64,000 nucleotides of DNA, taken from positions 124,001 to 188,000 of the forward strand of contig NZ_QHLK01000001.1 of the NCBI RefSeq assembly GCF_006864455.1. The letters run 5' to 3'. Of the stretch, positions 26,642 through 36,363 are shown one piece after another (the first letter of the stretch is position 1; each line of letters opens with the position of its first letter). The stretch is from Campylobacter sp. MIT 97-5078 (lineage in GTDB: Bacteria; Campylobacterota; Campylobacteria; Campylobacterales; Campylobacteraceae). A model generated the notes under the pieces. That model saw nothing but the letters and a program-made list of their open reading frames with translations, was not told the origin of the DNA and made no database searches. Both the position numbers and the translations under genes were made by a program.

Positions 26642-26674
26642 AGATTCTCTTAGCTTTTACAAGTAAGAAAATCT
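26642..26674. terminator. Hairpin between convergent yggS and flaC
   Basis: Arms AGATT-CTTA and TAAG-AATCT pair across a small internal loop, with A-rich and T-rich flanks on each side, so it could terminate both converging genes. Confidence 0.5.
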
Positions 26675-26681
26675 AAAATGT

Positions 26682-27434
26682 TTATTGCAAAAGACTAGCT
26701 ACTTTGCTTTGAAGTATATCATTTTGATGAGCCATCATAAATGAAGCTGAATTAGTTTTCAAAAACTCTGCATTAAAATCAGTAATATTTTTCGCCAAAT
26801 CGTCATTGAGTAAATTTCCTTCAGCGGCTTTTGTATTGATACTATTTTCTACACTTGCACTGATATTTGAAGTGATAGCATTAATGCCAGCACCGATATC
26901 TGCACGCAAAGAAGCAACTTGCTGACTGAACGAATCTATACTACTTTGATCTGTGAGGCTAAGATTTCCTGTGCTAAGAGGATTTAAATTTGTTGTTTCA
27001 ACCCCGCTTCCCACCACAAAATCCATAGTTTGAAATACATTTTTTCCATTAAATTGAGCATTATTAAAAGCATCATTAATCGAAGAAATAAGCTCTGTAG
27101 CTCTAACATCGAGCATATTTTTTTGCTGATCATTAAGCACGGCACTATTTCTTTGCACAGCAAGCTGACTAAGTTCATCAGTTGTTTTTGTGATCTGGCT
27201 TAAACTCGCATCAGCAATCTGCAAAACACCTACAGCATCATAAGCATTTGCAACGCCTTGATCTATAGTGCTAGCTTGCGATCTTAAAGAATCAGCTATA
27301 GCCAAATCAGCCGTATCTATACCACTGATCGCACGAATAGCTGCTATGTTACCCAATGCTTTTTCAGAGGCTTTTTGAGCATTGTTAAGATAGTTGTTTT
27401 GCTGTAAGCTCGCTGGATTGTTATTGATCGTCAT
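26682..27434 (-). CDS. flaC: Flagellin-like secreted protein FlaC
   Basis: A 250-aa flagellin-like protein with the conserved N-terminal D0/D1 part (NYLNNAQKASEKALGNIAAI, AIADSLRSQASTIDQGVANA) and C-terminal D0/D1 part (IGAGINAITSNISASVENSI, ending VASLLQ). It lacks a variable central domain. In C. jejuni, FlaC is not a major filament part; it is exported by the flagellar type III system and acts on host cells. I chose ATG 27434 (MTINNN) because AAGGGGG lies just before it; the in-frame TTG at 27449 is less likely. A TATAAT followed by CGAT sits about 40 bp upstream. Confidence 0.92.
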   Translation of the reverse strand: MTINNNPASLQQNNYLNNAQKASEKALGNIAAIRAISGIDTADLAIADSLRSQASTIDQGVANAYDAVGVLQIADASLSQITKTTDELSQLAVQRNSAVLNDQQKNMLDVRATELISSINDAFNNAQFNGKNVFQTMDFVVGSGVETTNLNPLSTGNLSLTDQSSIDSFSQQVASLRADIGAGINAITSNISASVENSINTKAAEGNLLNDDLAKNITDFNAEFLKTNSASFMMAHQNDILQSKVASLLQ

Positions 27435-27467
27435 ATTATCCCCCTTCAACCTTGTTTTTAGGTAAAT

Positions 27468-27956
27468 TTATCGATTATACCCTACTTTTGCTGACTTGTA
27501 ACTTAAAAAGAATAAAGCTACTTGCAAAATCAAGATAATTTTTACAAGCCATTCACTTTGCGTGTGTTTGGTTTTAAATTCCTCGCTTGCTAAAGCTTCT
27601 AAACCTGCTTTTCCTTCTATAATCAAGCTTTGAGTTTCAAGCATTGGCAAAGTATAATAAAACACAAAAAGCAAAGATAGTGCCAAGATCGCAACGGCAA
27701 GCAAAATTTTTATAATTTTTAAACTAGGTTCTGCAAAAAATATCTCATAAATGGTGTTTATAAGGGCTATGCTAATGAGTACATAACCAAATTTTAAAAA
27801 AATCTGTCCCATAATCAGCCCGCTACCAAATACATCTGTAATCGCTTCGCCTCCTAAGCCTGTAGGTGGATAAAATACACTCACAGCCACAGCTATGCCA
27901 AGAAAAAGCCCTATACCGATGATAGAACCAAGTAGCAAAAGATTAATCGCCTTCAT
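27468..27956 (-). CDS. DUF4149-like inner membrane protein
   Basis: A 162-aa protein with four membrane helices (about 4-30, 52-72, 84-107, 138-155). Between helices is a soluble loop (MLETQSLIIEGKAGLEALAS, then EEFKTKHTQSEW). The layout fits the DUF4149 family; the function is unknown. It lies 33 bp upstream of the flaC start on the same strand and a similar gene is next to flaC in C. jejuni. Confidence 0.75.
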   Translation of the reverse strand: MKAINLLLLGSIIGIGLFLGIAVAVSVFYPPTGLGGEAITDVFGSGLIMGQIFLKFGYVLISIALINTIYEIFFAEPSLKIIKILLAVAILALSLLFVFYYTLPMLETQSLIIEGKAGLEALASEEFKTKHTQSEWLVKIILILQVALFFLSYKSAKVGYNR

Positions 27957-28082
27957 TTTTTTGTCCTTTAAAAAATAATTTTTATTTTTTAAAGGATTAT
28001 AGCAGAAAGAATATTAGTTTAATAATAATTTTTGTTTTTTGTTTGTTGAATTTTAAAATTTTAAGGAAAGGTATGAGTTTAT

Positions 28083-28886
28083 CTATATAGTCTCAACTAC
28101 ATGGGCTAAAAACGCACGATCAAAACCAGCAAAATCCTTGAAAAATTCAGCCTTAAAGCCATTTTTATGTAAAATTTTATGTAAAATTTCTTTTTGATCG
28201 TATCCAAACTCACAAGCCAAAGCTTTTGCCTTATTTTTTCTGGCAAAAACAATAAGCTCTTCAAGAAATTCATAGCCTTTCACTCCACCAAATAAAGCTT
28301 CCTTAGGCTCATTTTGCACCCAAATATCAAGCTTGTAATCATTTTGAATATAAGGTGGATTTGAGATGATAAAATCAACTTCGCCTTCAAAGTTTCTAAA
28401 ATCACAAAGCTTAAAATCTATCAAATGCTCTACTTCGTGTCTTAAGGCATTTTCTTTAGCAAGTTTTAAGGCAAGCTTGCTAATATCACAAGCTTTGATT
28501 TTAAGTCCTAATTTTAAGGCTAAAATTATACTTAAAATCCCGCTTCCAAAGCCTATTTCTAAGATATTTGTATATTTTTTTTGACTAAGTTCTTTTAAAG
28601 CAAGCCCAAGTAAAATTTCAGTATCAAAACGAGGGACCAAAACGCCTTTTTGCACCTTAAACTCAAGTCCATAAAACTGAGCTTTTTCAAAAATATACTC
28701 AAAAGGTTCACCCTTAGAAAAACGCTCTATAAGCTTAAAATAAGGCTTTTCATCAAAGTCAAAGTCTGCATTTAAAACCACAAACGCCCTATCTTTTTGC
28801 AAATACTCACAAAGTATAAAAAGGGCTTCTTCTTTGTGTGTCTTTAAGTTTTTTTTGGCAAGATTTAGAGCAGTTTTAAGCTTCAA
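28083..28886 (-). CDS. prmC: Release factor glutamine methyltransferase
   Basis: A 267-aa SAM-dependent enzyme that methylates the GGQ glutamine of release factors RF1/RF2. The N-terminal helical domain is followed by the methylase core with ILEIGFGSGILSI (SAM motif I, near residue 119) and the catalytic FIISNPPYIQ (NPPY, near 174). VPRFDTEILL is also typical of PrmC (usual VPRPETE). It overlaps the M48 protease gene by 4 bp. Confidence 0.95.
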   Translation of the reverse strand: MKLKTALNLAKKNLKTHKEEALFILCEYLQKDRAFVVLNADFDFDEKPYFKLIERFSKGEPFEYIFEKAQFYGLEFKVQKGVLVPRFDTEILLGLALKELSQKKYTNILEIGFGSGILSIILALKLGLKIKACDISKLALKLAKENALRHEVEHLIDFKLCDFRNFEGEVDFIISNPPYIQNDYKLDIWVQNEPKEALFGGVKGYEFLEELIVFARKNKAKALACEFGYDQKEILHKILHKNGFKAEFFKDFAGFDRAFLAHVVETI

Positions 28887-30070
28887 GATAGGGCTTTTAT
28901 GCGTTTGTCTATACTTGGGTGAGAAAGATGAAAAAATTCATAAATTTTACTTGTCTTTACAAAGGCTTTGTTTTCCTTAGCAAGCGCAAATAAAGCATTT
29001 TTCATATCTTCCTTAGAAGTCATTAAAGCTCCATGTTTATCAGCATTAAATTCATTTTTTCGGCTTAATAAATTCACCAAAGGCGAAAAAATGAGTGAAA
29101 AAACCTCACTAAAAATGATAAACAAAGCAAAAACGCCAGCATTTACACCTTGCAAATCACTTTGAATATAAAAAAACTCAGGCAAATGTGCAAAAACAAA
29201 AAATAAAACAAAGAACATTAAAGCCGAGCTAAACAAGCCTTTAACCAAGTCTTTATGCACAAAATGTCCAAGCTCATGTCCTAAAACAGCTAAAAGCTGG
29301 TTTTCATTTAAAGCCTTTAAAAGCGTATCAAAAAGCACCACTCTTTTACTCTTAAAAAGCCCTCCAAAATAAGCATTAAGCCTCTTATCTCTCTTGCTTG
29401 CATCCATCACAAATACACCTTTTGCACTAAAACCACATTTTTGCATAAGTGTGTCTATTTTAGCAAGTAGCGAGCTATCCTCAAGCGGAGTCATTTTGTT
29501 AAACAAAGGAGCGATAAGAGTTGGATAAAGCAAGTTGATAAATAAAATCACCACAAAAGAAAGTGCAAAAGCCCACACCCACCAAAACTGCCCCAAAAAC
29601 TCATAACAAAATACCAAAGCATACAAAAGCAAAAAGCCAAAAACAGCAAGCAAAATAAAGTTTTTGAGTGTATCTTTGATGAAAAGTGTAGCGTTCATAT
29701 TTGAAAAACCTTGTTTTTTGTTTTTTACAAAATCCTCATATACGCTTAAAGGGAGGCTTGCAAGTGTATTTATAAATAAAAATGCCAGCAAAAACAAAGT
29801 ATTTTCAAGCACCGAATTTTGACTAATTAAAACATTTTTAAGCCAAAAAAAGCCAAAAAAAAGCCAAAAAAGATATAAGATTAAAGTATAAATGTGAGAA
29901 AAAATCTTAAATTTTTCATTTTCAATGCCAATTTGTGCAGCCTCTTTGTAAGTTTTTTCATCTAAAATGATGGCTTGTTTATCTTTTTCTTGCTTTAAAA
30001 AGCGAATTTGAGTATAAGAAATGCCTACAAAGGCTAAGGTATAAATGCATAAAATTAAAGCTAAAATCAT
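28883..30070 (-). CDS. M48 family CAAX/Ste24-like membrane metalloprotease
   Basis: A 395-aa inner-membrane zinc protease with about seven hydrophobic segments. The active site is GHELGHFVHKD near residue 264, with the third ligand in SRKNEFNADKHGA near 340, as in Ste24/HtpX-type enzymes. The KSKRVVLFDTLL segment before the active site also matches Ste24. It may process or degrade membrane proteins. It is upstream of and coupled to prmC. Confidence 0.92.
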   Translation of the reverse strand: MILALILCIYTLAFVGISYTQIRFLKQEKDKQAIILDEKTYKEAAQIGIENEKFKIFSHIYTLILYLFWLFFGFFWLKNVLISQNSVLENTLFLLAFLFINTLASLPLSVYEDFVKNKKQGFSNMNATLFIKDTLKNFILLAVFGFLLLYALVFCYEFLGQFWWVWAFALSFVVILFINLLYPTLIAPLFNKMTPLEDSSLLAKIDTLMQKCGFSAKGVFVMDASKRDKRLNAYFGGLFKSKRVVLFDTLLKALNENQLLAVLGHELGHFVHKDLVKGLFSSALMFFVLFFVFAHLPEFFYIQSDLQGVNAGVFALFIIFSEVFSLIFSPLVNLLSRKNEFNADKHGALMTSKEDMKNALFALAKENKAFVKTSKIYEFFHLSHPSIDKRIKALS

Positions 30071-30202
30071 TTATATTTCCTTTCATTTAAAAAACAAGAA
30101 CTACGATCAAATAGCAAATTTGTAAAATAATCCAAAAATACTACGTAATATTTTATAATCTGTTTTCTATATCTTTAAAGCAAGTTCAAATTTAAGCTTG
30201 CT

Positions 30203-32095
30203 TTATTTCCAGCCTTCTATGTAATTTTTAAGTTTTCTACCTACTTTTGGGTGTTTAAGCTTTTTAATAGCTGAACTTTCGATCTGACGCACCCTTTCTC
30301 GTGTTACATTAAGCTCTTTTCCAATCTCTTCAAGCGTTCTATCACTTTCATCATCCATAAGCCCAAAACGCATTTTAATCACTGCTCTTTCTCTGTCATT
30401 GAGCTGATCTAAAACTTCATCAATTTGCTCTTTTAAGTCATTTTTAAGTATATGATCCATAGGTGAAAGCGAAGCTCTATCTTCTACAAAATCCCCAAAT
30501 TTACCATCATCTTCATTACCAATAGGCGCTTCAAGGCTGATTGGTTCTTTGGTAATTTTTATGACTTGTTTTACCTTATCCACGCTTAAATTCACTTCCT
30601 TGGCAATAAAGCTTACATCAGGTTCTTTGCCCTCTTTTTGCAGATATTCACGCACAATTTTGTTGATTTGATTGATGGTTTCTATCATATGAATAGGAAT
30701 CCGAATAGTGCGAGCTTGATCTGCAATTGCACGCGATATAGCTTGGCGAATCCACCAAGTCGCATAAGTTGAAAATTTGTAGCCTCTTTTATACTCAAAT
30801 TTATCCACAGCTTTCATAAGTCCTATATTGCCTTCTTGAATGAGATCTAAAAAAGGCAAACCTCTATTTGTATAACGTTTAGCTATGCTCACAACAAGGC
30901 GTAAATTTGACTTTGCCATTCTGCCTTTGGCTTCATCTGAGATCGTTTTTCCTCTTTTGATCTGCTCTAAAATTTCTTTGAGTTGTTCTTTTTCAAGATC
31001 AAAGCTTTTTTTACTCGCTTCTTTGGTTTGAAAAAGCTTTTTAATTTCCATATAAGTGCTTACCATAGTCGTTTCAAGCACCATTTCTGAAATTTCTTCT
31101 TTACCAAGTTTGGTGATATTTTTCAAGATATTTGCGTGCGTATTTTTAAGCTCATCTGAAAACATAGGTAAGCGGTATTCTAAACGTTTAAGCTCTTTAT
31201 CAAATTCCTCATCGCTTTTAAGAGCTGTTTCTATGGACTTTACGATCTCACTAATAAGCTTAGAAGTTGGTCCTAAATCCATAAGTTTTTCTTTTAAAAT
31301 ATTTTTCTTAAAAGCTATGCTAAGCTTGTTTAAAAGCTCATTTCCTTCGACTTCTTTGAAATTTTGAGCTGTTTTAAGCCACTCTTTTTTGGCTTTTTCA
31401 AGAGCTTTGAATTTCTCTATCACTTTTAAAGTGCGTTCATCTTCTTTTTTAGTAACGATTTTTTTAAGTTTTTTAAGCTTTTCTATATTTTGCTCTTCAT
31501 TTTCCTCATCAAATTCTTCTTCAAGCTCCTCAAGTTCTTCTAATTCTTCGGGTTTTTCATCATCTTTTTCTTCATCATCAAAGCTTTTGAAAAGCTCTTT
31601 AACACGTCTTTCTCTGTTGATTAAAGGTTCTTTATAATCAAGTATAAAATCTATCAAATAAGGCACAGAACAAAAAGCATCGATAATAATATCTTCTCCA
31701 AGCTCTATTTTTTTTGAAATTTCAACTTCTTCATCTTTGTTAAGCAAATCAATCTGCCCCATCTCGCGTAAATACATACGCACAGGCGAATCAGAACGAC
31801 TCCATTCTAAAAGCTCACTTTCATTAGCCAAATCAAAGTCATTTTCCAAACCCACGCCTTGAAGCTTTTGTTTTTCTTCTTCTCTTTGTTTTGCTTCGGC
31901 TATATTTTTCATCTTAGCAATCTCTGCTGATGAATAAATACTGACTTTATATTTTTTACATAAAGCTAGGATTTTTTTAGCAGTATTAATACCTGGTTGT
32001 TTTGGCATAAATTTAACTAATTTTTCATAAGTTGCGTAACTAGTGTGTTTGAGATAATTTTCGAGTTCTTTTTCAGTTTTTGCTGCGTTTGACAT
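30203..32095 (-). CDS. rpoD: RNA polymerase primary sigma factor
   Basis: A 630-aa sigma-70. Region 1.2 is [15 protein letters not shown] (near residue 104). A long charged non-conserved region rich in Glu/Lys follows (about 165-340). Region 2 contains [21 protein letters not shown], then [20 protein letters not shown] and RTIRIPIHM, which melts and reads the -10 box. Region 3 follows, and region 4.2 is [20 protein letters not shown] near the C-terminus. The -35-binding region 4 is intact even though most Campylobacter promoters lack a clear -35 box. Confidence 0.98.
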   Translation of the reverse strand: MSNAAKTEKELENYLKHTSYATYEKLVKFMPKQPGINTAKKILALCKKYKVSIYSSAEIAKMKNIAEAKQREEEKQKLQGVGLENDFDLANESELLEWSRSDSPVRMYLREMGQIDLLNKDEEVEISKKIELGEDIIIDAFCSVPYLIDFILDYKEPLINRERRVKELFKSFDDEEKDDEKPEELEELEELEEEFDEENEEQNIEKLKKLKKIVTKKEDERTLKVIEKFKALEKAKKEWLKTAQNFKEVEGNELLNKLSIAFKKNILKEKLMDLGPTSKLISEIVKSIETALKSDEEFDKELKRLEYRLPMFSDELKNTHANILKNITKLGKEEISEMVLETTMVSTYMEIKKLFQTKEASKKSFDLEKEQLKEILEQIKRGKTISDEAKGRMAKSNLRLVVSIAKRYTNRGLPFLDLIQEGNIGLMKAVDKFEYKRGYKFSTYATWWIRQAISRAIADQARTIRIPIHMIETINQINKIVREYLQKEGKEPDVSFIAKEVNLSVDKVKQVIKITKEPISLEAPIGNEDDGKFGDFVEDRASLSPMDHILKNDLKEQIDEVLDQLNDRERAVIKMRFGLMDDESDRTLEEIGKELNVTRERVRQIESSAIKKLKHPKVGRKLKNYIEGWK

Positions 32096-32136
32096 GTTTT
32101 GACTTTCCCTTTTTTAGAAGCAGTTTTGAATTTGTT

Positions 32137-32142
32137 ATTATA
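32137..32142 (-). promoter_or_regulatory. -10 box of rpoD
   Basis: On the minus strand the sequence reads AGCTATAATAAC, with a perfect TATAAT about 40 bp upstream of the rpoD start. Confidence 0.5.
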
Positions 32143-32255
32143 GCTTAGTTTGTTTAATTTTAACTAAATAACATCTTATTTTTTGTTTTCCTATTTTTTT
32201 GATTTGTTTCTCAAAAAAGCTATCAAAAGCTTTAAGTTTACAACTTTTACAAAAG

Positions 32256-32271
32256 TTGGAACACTCTTTGC
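32256..32271 (+). promoter_or_regulatory. Sigma-54 promoter of the rod genes
   Basis: TTGGAACACTCTTTGC fits the RpoN consensus: GG and GC separated by exactly 10 bp, and the Campylobacter form TTGGAAC-N-TTGC. It lies 40 bp before the first rod gene. In Campylobacter this class is switched on by FlgS/FlgR after the flagellar export apparatus forms. Confidence 0.88.
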
Positions 32272-32311
32272 TTTAAGCTTTAAAAAATTTGATTGAAATG
32301 AAGGCAAAACT

Positions 32312-33124
32312 ATGCAAAATGGATATTATCAAGCCACAGGCGGTATGGTTACCCAGTTTAACCGACTTGATGTGATTAGTAATAATCTTGCAAATATCAA
32401 TACCAGTGGTTATAAAAAAGATGATATTGTGATCGCTGATTTTAAAAGAGTGTTTAGAGAAGTGCAAGATGAACTACCAATCGACAATCACACCTATGAT
32501 GCGGCTCGTTTTTTAAACTCGACTATAGATAGAGTCCCACAAGTAAGCCAAACTTACACAGACTTTAGCACAGGTTCTTTAAAAAGCACTACCAATCCTT
32601 TGGATTTGGCGATGACAAGAGAAGATACCTTTTATCTTGTTAAAACCAATAACGGAGAAATTCGCCTTACAAAAGACGGCAATTTTCAACTTGATGATGA
32701 AGGCAATTTAGTCAATAAACAAGGTTATAAAGTGCTTAGTAGCAATTATTTTAACAATCCGGATTTTGATAGTATACAAATTCCACCAAACTCAACATAT
32801 CTTAGCGTTGATACCAATGGTAACATAGAAGCTGATCAAAATAATATAGCAAGACTTTTTATCGCTCAAGTTGATGATGTAAGAGCCTTAGAAAAAGATG
32901 GAGATAATACCTACAAGATAAATGATCTCACGCGTATTAGAGACTTGGAGCAATCAAATTCAGTCAAACAAGGCTTTACTCAAGGTTCAAATGTCAATGC
33001 TGTGCTTGAAATGACAGGACTTATCGAAGCTAACAGAATGGTTGAGATGTATCAAAAAGTAATGACTTCTCATATGGACGATCTTAATCAAGACGCTATT
33101 AATAAACTTGCAAGCGTTCAGTAG
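32312..33124 (+). CDS. flgF: Flagellar proximal rod protein FlgF/FlgG2
   Basis: A 270-aa rod protein. The N-terminal signature DVISNNLANINTSGYKKDD (near residue 24) and the C-terminal helix (EMTGLIEANRMVEMYQKVM) are the conserved D0 parts of axial proteins. The central DLAMTREDTFYLVKTNNGE is typical of FlgF/FlgG. FlgF and FlgG build the cell-proximal and distal rod in the periplasm. It is the first gene after a sigma-54 promoter and lies 30 bp before flgG. Confidence 0.92.
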   Translation: MQNGYYQATGGMVTQFNRLDVISNNLANINTSGYKKDDIVIADFKRVFREVQDELPIDNHTYDAARFLNSTIDRVPQVSQTYTDFSTGSLKSTTNPLDLAMTREDTFYLVKTNNGEIRLTKDGNFQLDDEGNLVNKQGYKVLSSNYFNNPDFDSIQIPPNSTYLSVDTNGNIEADQNNIARLFIAQVDDVRALEKDGDNTYKINDLTRIRDLEQSNSVKQGFTQGSNVNAVLEMTGLIEANRMVEMYQKVMTSHMDDLNQDAINKLASVQ

Positions 33125-33154
33125 TAAAATAAATTAAAGAAAGGATAAAACAAA

Positions 33155-33946
33155 ATGTTACGATCACTTCACACCGCGGCTACAGGAATGATAGCACAAC
33201 AAACTCAAATTGATGTTACCTCAAACAATATTGCCAATGTTAATACAGTCGGATTTAAAAAATCAAGAGCTGAATTTTCTGATCTTATGTATCAAGTAAT
33301 GAAATACGCCGGCACTTCAACTTCAGCTACCACACTTTCGCCTTCTGGTATAGAAGTGGGGCTTGGAGTGCGTCCAAGTGCTGTTACAAAGATATTCTCA
33401 CCAGGAAGCTACAAATCTACAAGCACGGATAATTTTGATGTAGCTATTCAAGGCAACGGCTTTTTTCAAATTCAGCTTCCAGATGGCACAACAGCTTACA
33501 CAAGAAACGGACAATTCACAAGAGATAGCGAAGGAAATATCGTCAATGCTGATGGGTATTTTCTCATGCCTCAAATGACAGTTCCAGAAGGAGCAACAAA
33601 TGTGAGTGTGGCACAAGATGGCACGGTTTCTGTAATGCTTGCTGGCGAAACTGAAGAAACACAAATCGGACAAATCGAACTTGTGAATTTCATCAATCCA
33701 GCCGGACTTCACGCACTTGGCGATAATCTCTTTCTTGAAACAGGTTCAAGCGGTGCTCCAGTTACTGGTATAGCAGGACAAAATGGCTTTGGCACAATCA
33801 GACATGGCTTTGTTGAATCAAGCAATGTCCAACTTGTCGAGGAAATGACTGATCTCATTACTGGACAAAGGGCTTATGAAGCTGGCTCAAAAGCGATCAC
33901 AACAAGTGATGAAATGCTTTCTATCGTCAATCAACTCAAACGATAA
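33155..33946 (+). CDS. flgG: Flagellar distal rod protein FlgG
   Basis: A 263-aa protein starting MLRSLHTAATGMIAQQTQID with DVTSNNIANVNTVGFKKSRAEF, the typical start of FlgG. The middle has FDVAIQGNGFFQIQLPDGTTAYTRNGQF and the C-terminus VEEMTDLITGQRAYEAGSKA, again classic FlgG. It forms the distal rod that crosses the peptidoglycan and outer membrane. It is co-transcribed with the FlgF-like gene and followed by a strong hairpin. Confidence 0.97.
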   Translation: MLRSLHTAATGMIAQQTQIDVTSNNIANVNTVGFKKSRAEFSDLMYQVMKYAGTSTSATTLSPSGIEVGLGVRPSAVTKIFSPGSYKSTSTDNFDVAIQGNGFFQIQLPDGTTAYTRNGQFTRDSEGNIVNADGYFLMPQMTVPEGATNVSVAQDGTVSVMLAGETEETQIGQIELVNFINPAGLHALGDNLFLETGSSGAPVTGIAGQNGFGTIRHGFVESSNVQLVEEMTDLITGQRAYEAGSKAITTSDEMLSIVNQLKR

Positions 33947-33951
33947 TAACA

Positions 33952-33987
33952 AAAGCAAGTAAAAGAATTTAAATCTTTGCTTGCTTT
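33952..33987 (+). terminator. Terminator of the rod operon
   Basis: AAAGCAAG at 33952-33959 pairs with CTTGCTTT at 33980-33987, and the stem continues inward with only one mismatch and a bulge. It lies just after flgG. Confidence 0.75.
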
Positions 33988-34095
33988 AAGATATACTATT
34001 AAAGCTTGCAAAGTTAAATTTAAATAAACTTCTTGCAAGCTATTTTCTACTTTATTTTTTGCTCTTTGCTTTTTCAAGCTAGATTTCTTCCGCAT

Positions 34096-34941
34096 TTAAG
34101 AAGCTGTTTTAGTGCTGGTGCGTGATCTTTTAGCTGTGGTTTTGCTTACTTTTGGCGGTAAAGCTTTTTCTTGTCTTAATTCTCCAAAACAATGATAACA
34201 CTTAAGTCCAAAAAGATAAATAACCCACGAAACATAAATCCACACAAAGAAAAAAAGTAGGGTTGAAAAAGAACCATAGATATTAGTATAAGTTTTATTA
34301 TACACCACATAATACACAAAAAGATTTTTGCTAATATACCAAATGGCTGCACTTGCAAAAGAAGTTAAAGCGAGCATTTTAAGCGTGCCTTTAGCAATAG
34401 AGCTTGAAAAAGAGACAAAAAATAAGCCCCAGATGATGAGAAAAGGCAAAATTTCAAAGAAGTTTAAGCCCACCTTAAAATCATCTAAAGTCTTTTGTAT
34501 ATAACTTGAAATATAAAAACTTAATCCCAAGCCCAAAGGCGTGAGTGTGATAAGAGTCCAATACGAGCTAATGCTTTGCCACAAAGTTTTTGGCTCATTT
34601 TTTGTGACACGATTAACCACAAAATCATAATTTGAAAAAAACATAAGCGAAGTAATCGCCATTGCGATAAGCCCAACTATACCTAAATTGACGCTATTTT
34701 TTAAAAAGGTATCAAGATGAGTAGCGATAAGCTCTTGCTGAGCTGGGATTAAAAAGGTAAAAATCAAGGTTTTAATCCTTTCATAATATGCCTTAAAACT
34801 TGGAATTTGGGTAAAAACAGAAAAACACACAAATAAAAGTGGGATCAAAGAAAGCACGGTATAAAAGCTTAAAGCTGCAGAAAAATTAAAAATTTCTTTA
34901 TCCCTAAAAATCAACACAAAACGCCAAAATTTTTTAAGCAT
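34096..34941 (-). CDS. YihY/UPF0761 family inner membrane protein
   Basis: A 281-aa protein with six membrane helices and the ALSFYTVLSLIPLLFV motif (residues 24-39) characteristic of the YihY/BrkB family (once called ribonuclease BN, now known to be unrelated to it). A GSFSTLLFFFVWIYVSWVIYLFG segment also fits. The last 20 residues are a basic Lys/Thr/Ser-rich tail (SKTTAKRSRTSTKTAS). Function unknown; possibly a transporter. It follows glcD by 9 bp on the same strand. Confidence 0.88.
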   Translation of the reverse strand: MLKKFWRFVLIFRDKEIFNFSAALSFYTVLSLIPLLFVCFSVFTQIPSFKAYYERIKTLIFTFLIPAQQELIATHLDTFLKNSVNLGIVGLIAMAITSLMFFSNYDFVVNRVTKNEPKTLWQSISSYWTLITLTPLGLGLSFYISSYIQKTLDDFKVGLNFFEILPFLIIWGLFFVSFSSSIAKGTLKMLALTSFASAAIWYISKNLFVYYVVYNKTYTNIYGSFSTLLFFFVWIYVSWVIYLFGLKCYHCFGELRQEKALPPKVSKTTAKRSRTSTKTAS

Positions 34942-34950
34942 AATTAGCCT

Positions 34951-36363
34951 TTATAAGCCCATTTTAAAAGGATTTAAGATATTGTTTGGATCAAAGGCTT
35001 TTTTGATAGTTTTAAAAAGATTCATTTCAACTTCAGAAAAAGCAAGCTTCATAAAAGATGCTTTTGACAAGCCTATGCCATGCTCGCCACTTAAGGTTCC
35101 ACCAAGTTTTATTGCAAGTTTAAAAATTTCTGTGATTGCCTCATATCCTCTTTCAACCTGCTTTGCGTCGTTTTTATCCTCAACCATAACATTAGTATGC
35201 ACATTACCATCGCCTGTATGTCCAAAACAAGGCACTTTTAGCTCATATTTTTGAGAAATTTTGGCTATGCCTTCTAAAAGTTCTGGTAGTTTTGAACGAG
35301 GCACAGTAATATCTTCATTAAGCTTTAATGTGCCATAAACATTGATACTTTGCGAGCAATTCCTCCTTGCGAACCAAATATCAGCTGCTTCAGCCTCATC
35401 TTTTGCGATCTTAAACTCACTTGCCCCTGCCTTAAAAAACATATCCTTAAGCACGGCTAGATCAGCTTCTACGCTTTCTTTAACATTGCCATCAACATCG
35501 GCGATTAAGATAGCTCCAGCTTCTTTTGGTAAGCCTTTGTTAAATTTCATCTCAACAGCTCTTATGCTTAAGTTATCCAAAAACTCCATACTTACAGGGC
35601 TTACACCTTGAGCTAGCGTTTGATATACGGCATTCATTGCTGATTTCACACTATCAAAAACACCCATTGCAGTTTGTTTGAATTTTGGTAAAGCCAAAAG
35701 TTTTAAAGTGATCTCACTAATCACAGCCAAAGAACCCTCGCTTGCGATTAAAATCCCAGCGACATTGTATCCAGCCACATCTTTAATCGTCCTTTTTCCA
35801 GCCCTTATAATATCTCCATTTGGCAAAACAGCTCTTAAAGCCATAACATAATCTTTTGTAATGCCGTATTTTGCAGCTCTCATGCCTCCTGCATTTTCAC
35901 TGACATTGCCACCTATGCTTGAAAAATCCATACTTGCAGGATCAGGTGGATAAAAAAGATTAAGCTTAGCAAGTTCTTTTTGAAGATTTGAGTTAATCAC
36001 ACCCGGTTGCACTACAGCCACTAAATTTTCAAGATCAATTTCTAAAATTTTATTCATATGTTTTTCAAAGCTTAAGATCACACCACCGCTTGCTGCTAAA
36101 GCCCCGCCAGTAAAGCCAGAACCTGCTCCTCTTGGGATAATGATAATTTTATGCTTATTGCAATATTTTAAAATTTCACTAATATCAGCTTCATTTCTTG
36201 GAAAAAGCACGCCATCAGGTAAATAGTGCTTTCTTGTAGCATCATAGCTATACGCTCTTTTATGCATCTCGTCAAAATACGCATTTTCAGTGCCTAAAAG
36301 CTTTTCAAAAAAAGCCTTATGCTCACTTGCTAGAGGAATTTGTGAGTGTGGTGTAATATTCAT
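34951..36363 (-). CDS. glcD: FAD-linked glycolate/lactate oxidase subunit (GlcD type)
   Basis: A 470-aa flavoprotein. The FAD-binding PCMH fold is at residues ~50-230, with the diphosphate loop IIPRGAGSGFTGGALA and SIGGNVSENAGGMRAAKYG. The FAD-oxidase C-domain has PCFGHTGDGNVH and SGEHGIGLSK. It oxidises D-lactate or glycolate and passes electrons to a partner. No Fe-S partner (GlcF/LldF type) is adjacent, so the physiological donor/acceptor set is not shown here. Its start overlaps the end of the upstream exported-protein gene by 41 bp. Confidence 0.9.
   Translation of the reverse strand: MNITPHSQIPLASEHKAFFEKLLGTENAYFDEMHKRAYSYDATRKHYLPDGVLFPRNEADISEILKYCNKHKIIIIPRGAGSGFTGGALAASGGVILSFEKHMNKILEIDLENLVAVVQPGVINSNLQKELAKLNLFYPPDPASMDFSSIGGNVSENAGGMRAAKYGITKDYVMALRAVLPNGDIIRAGKRTIKDVAGYNVAGILIASEGSLAVISEITLKLLALPKFKQTAMGVFDSVKSAMNAVYQTLAQGVSPVSMEFLDNLSIRAVEMKFNKGLPKEAGAILIADVDGNVKESVEADLAVLKDMFFKAGASEFKIAKDEAEAADIWFARRNCSQSINVYGTLKLNEDITVPRSKLPELLEGIAKISQKYELKVPCFGHTGDGNVHTNVMVEDKNDAKQVERGYEAITEIFKLAIKLGGTLSGEHGIGLSKASFMKLAFSEVEMNLFKTIKKAFDPNNILNPFKMGL

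Noticed and set aside
27430-27490. A sigma-28 promoter for flaC
   Set aside because: A CGAT follows the TATAAT, but no AAAGTTT-type -35 lies at a fitting distance; sigma-70 use is simpler.
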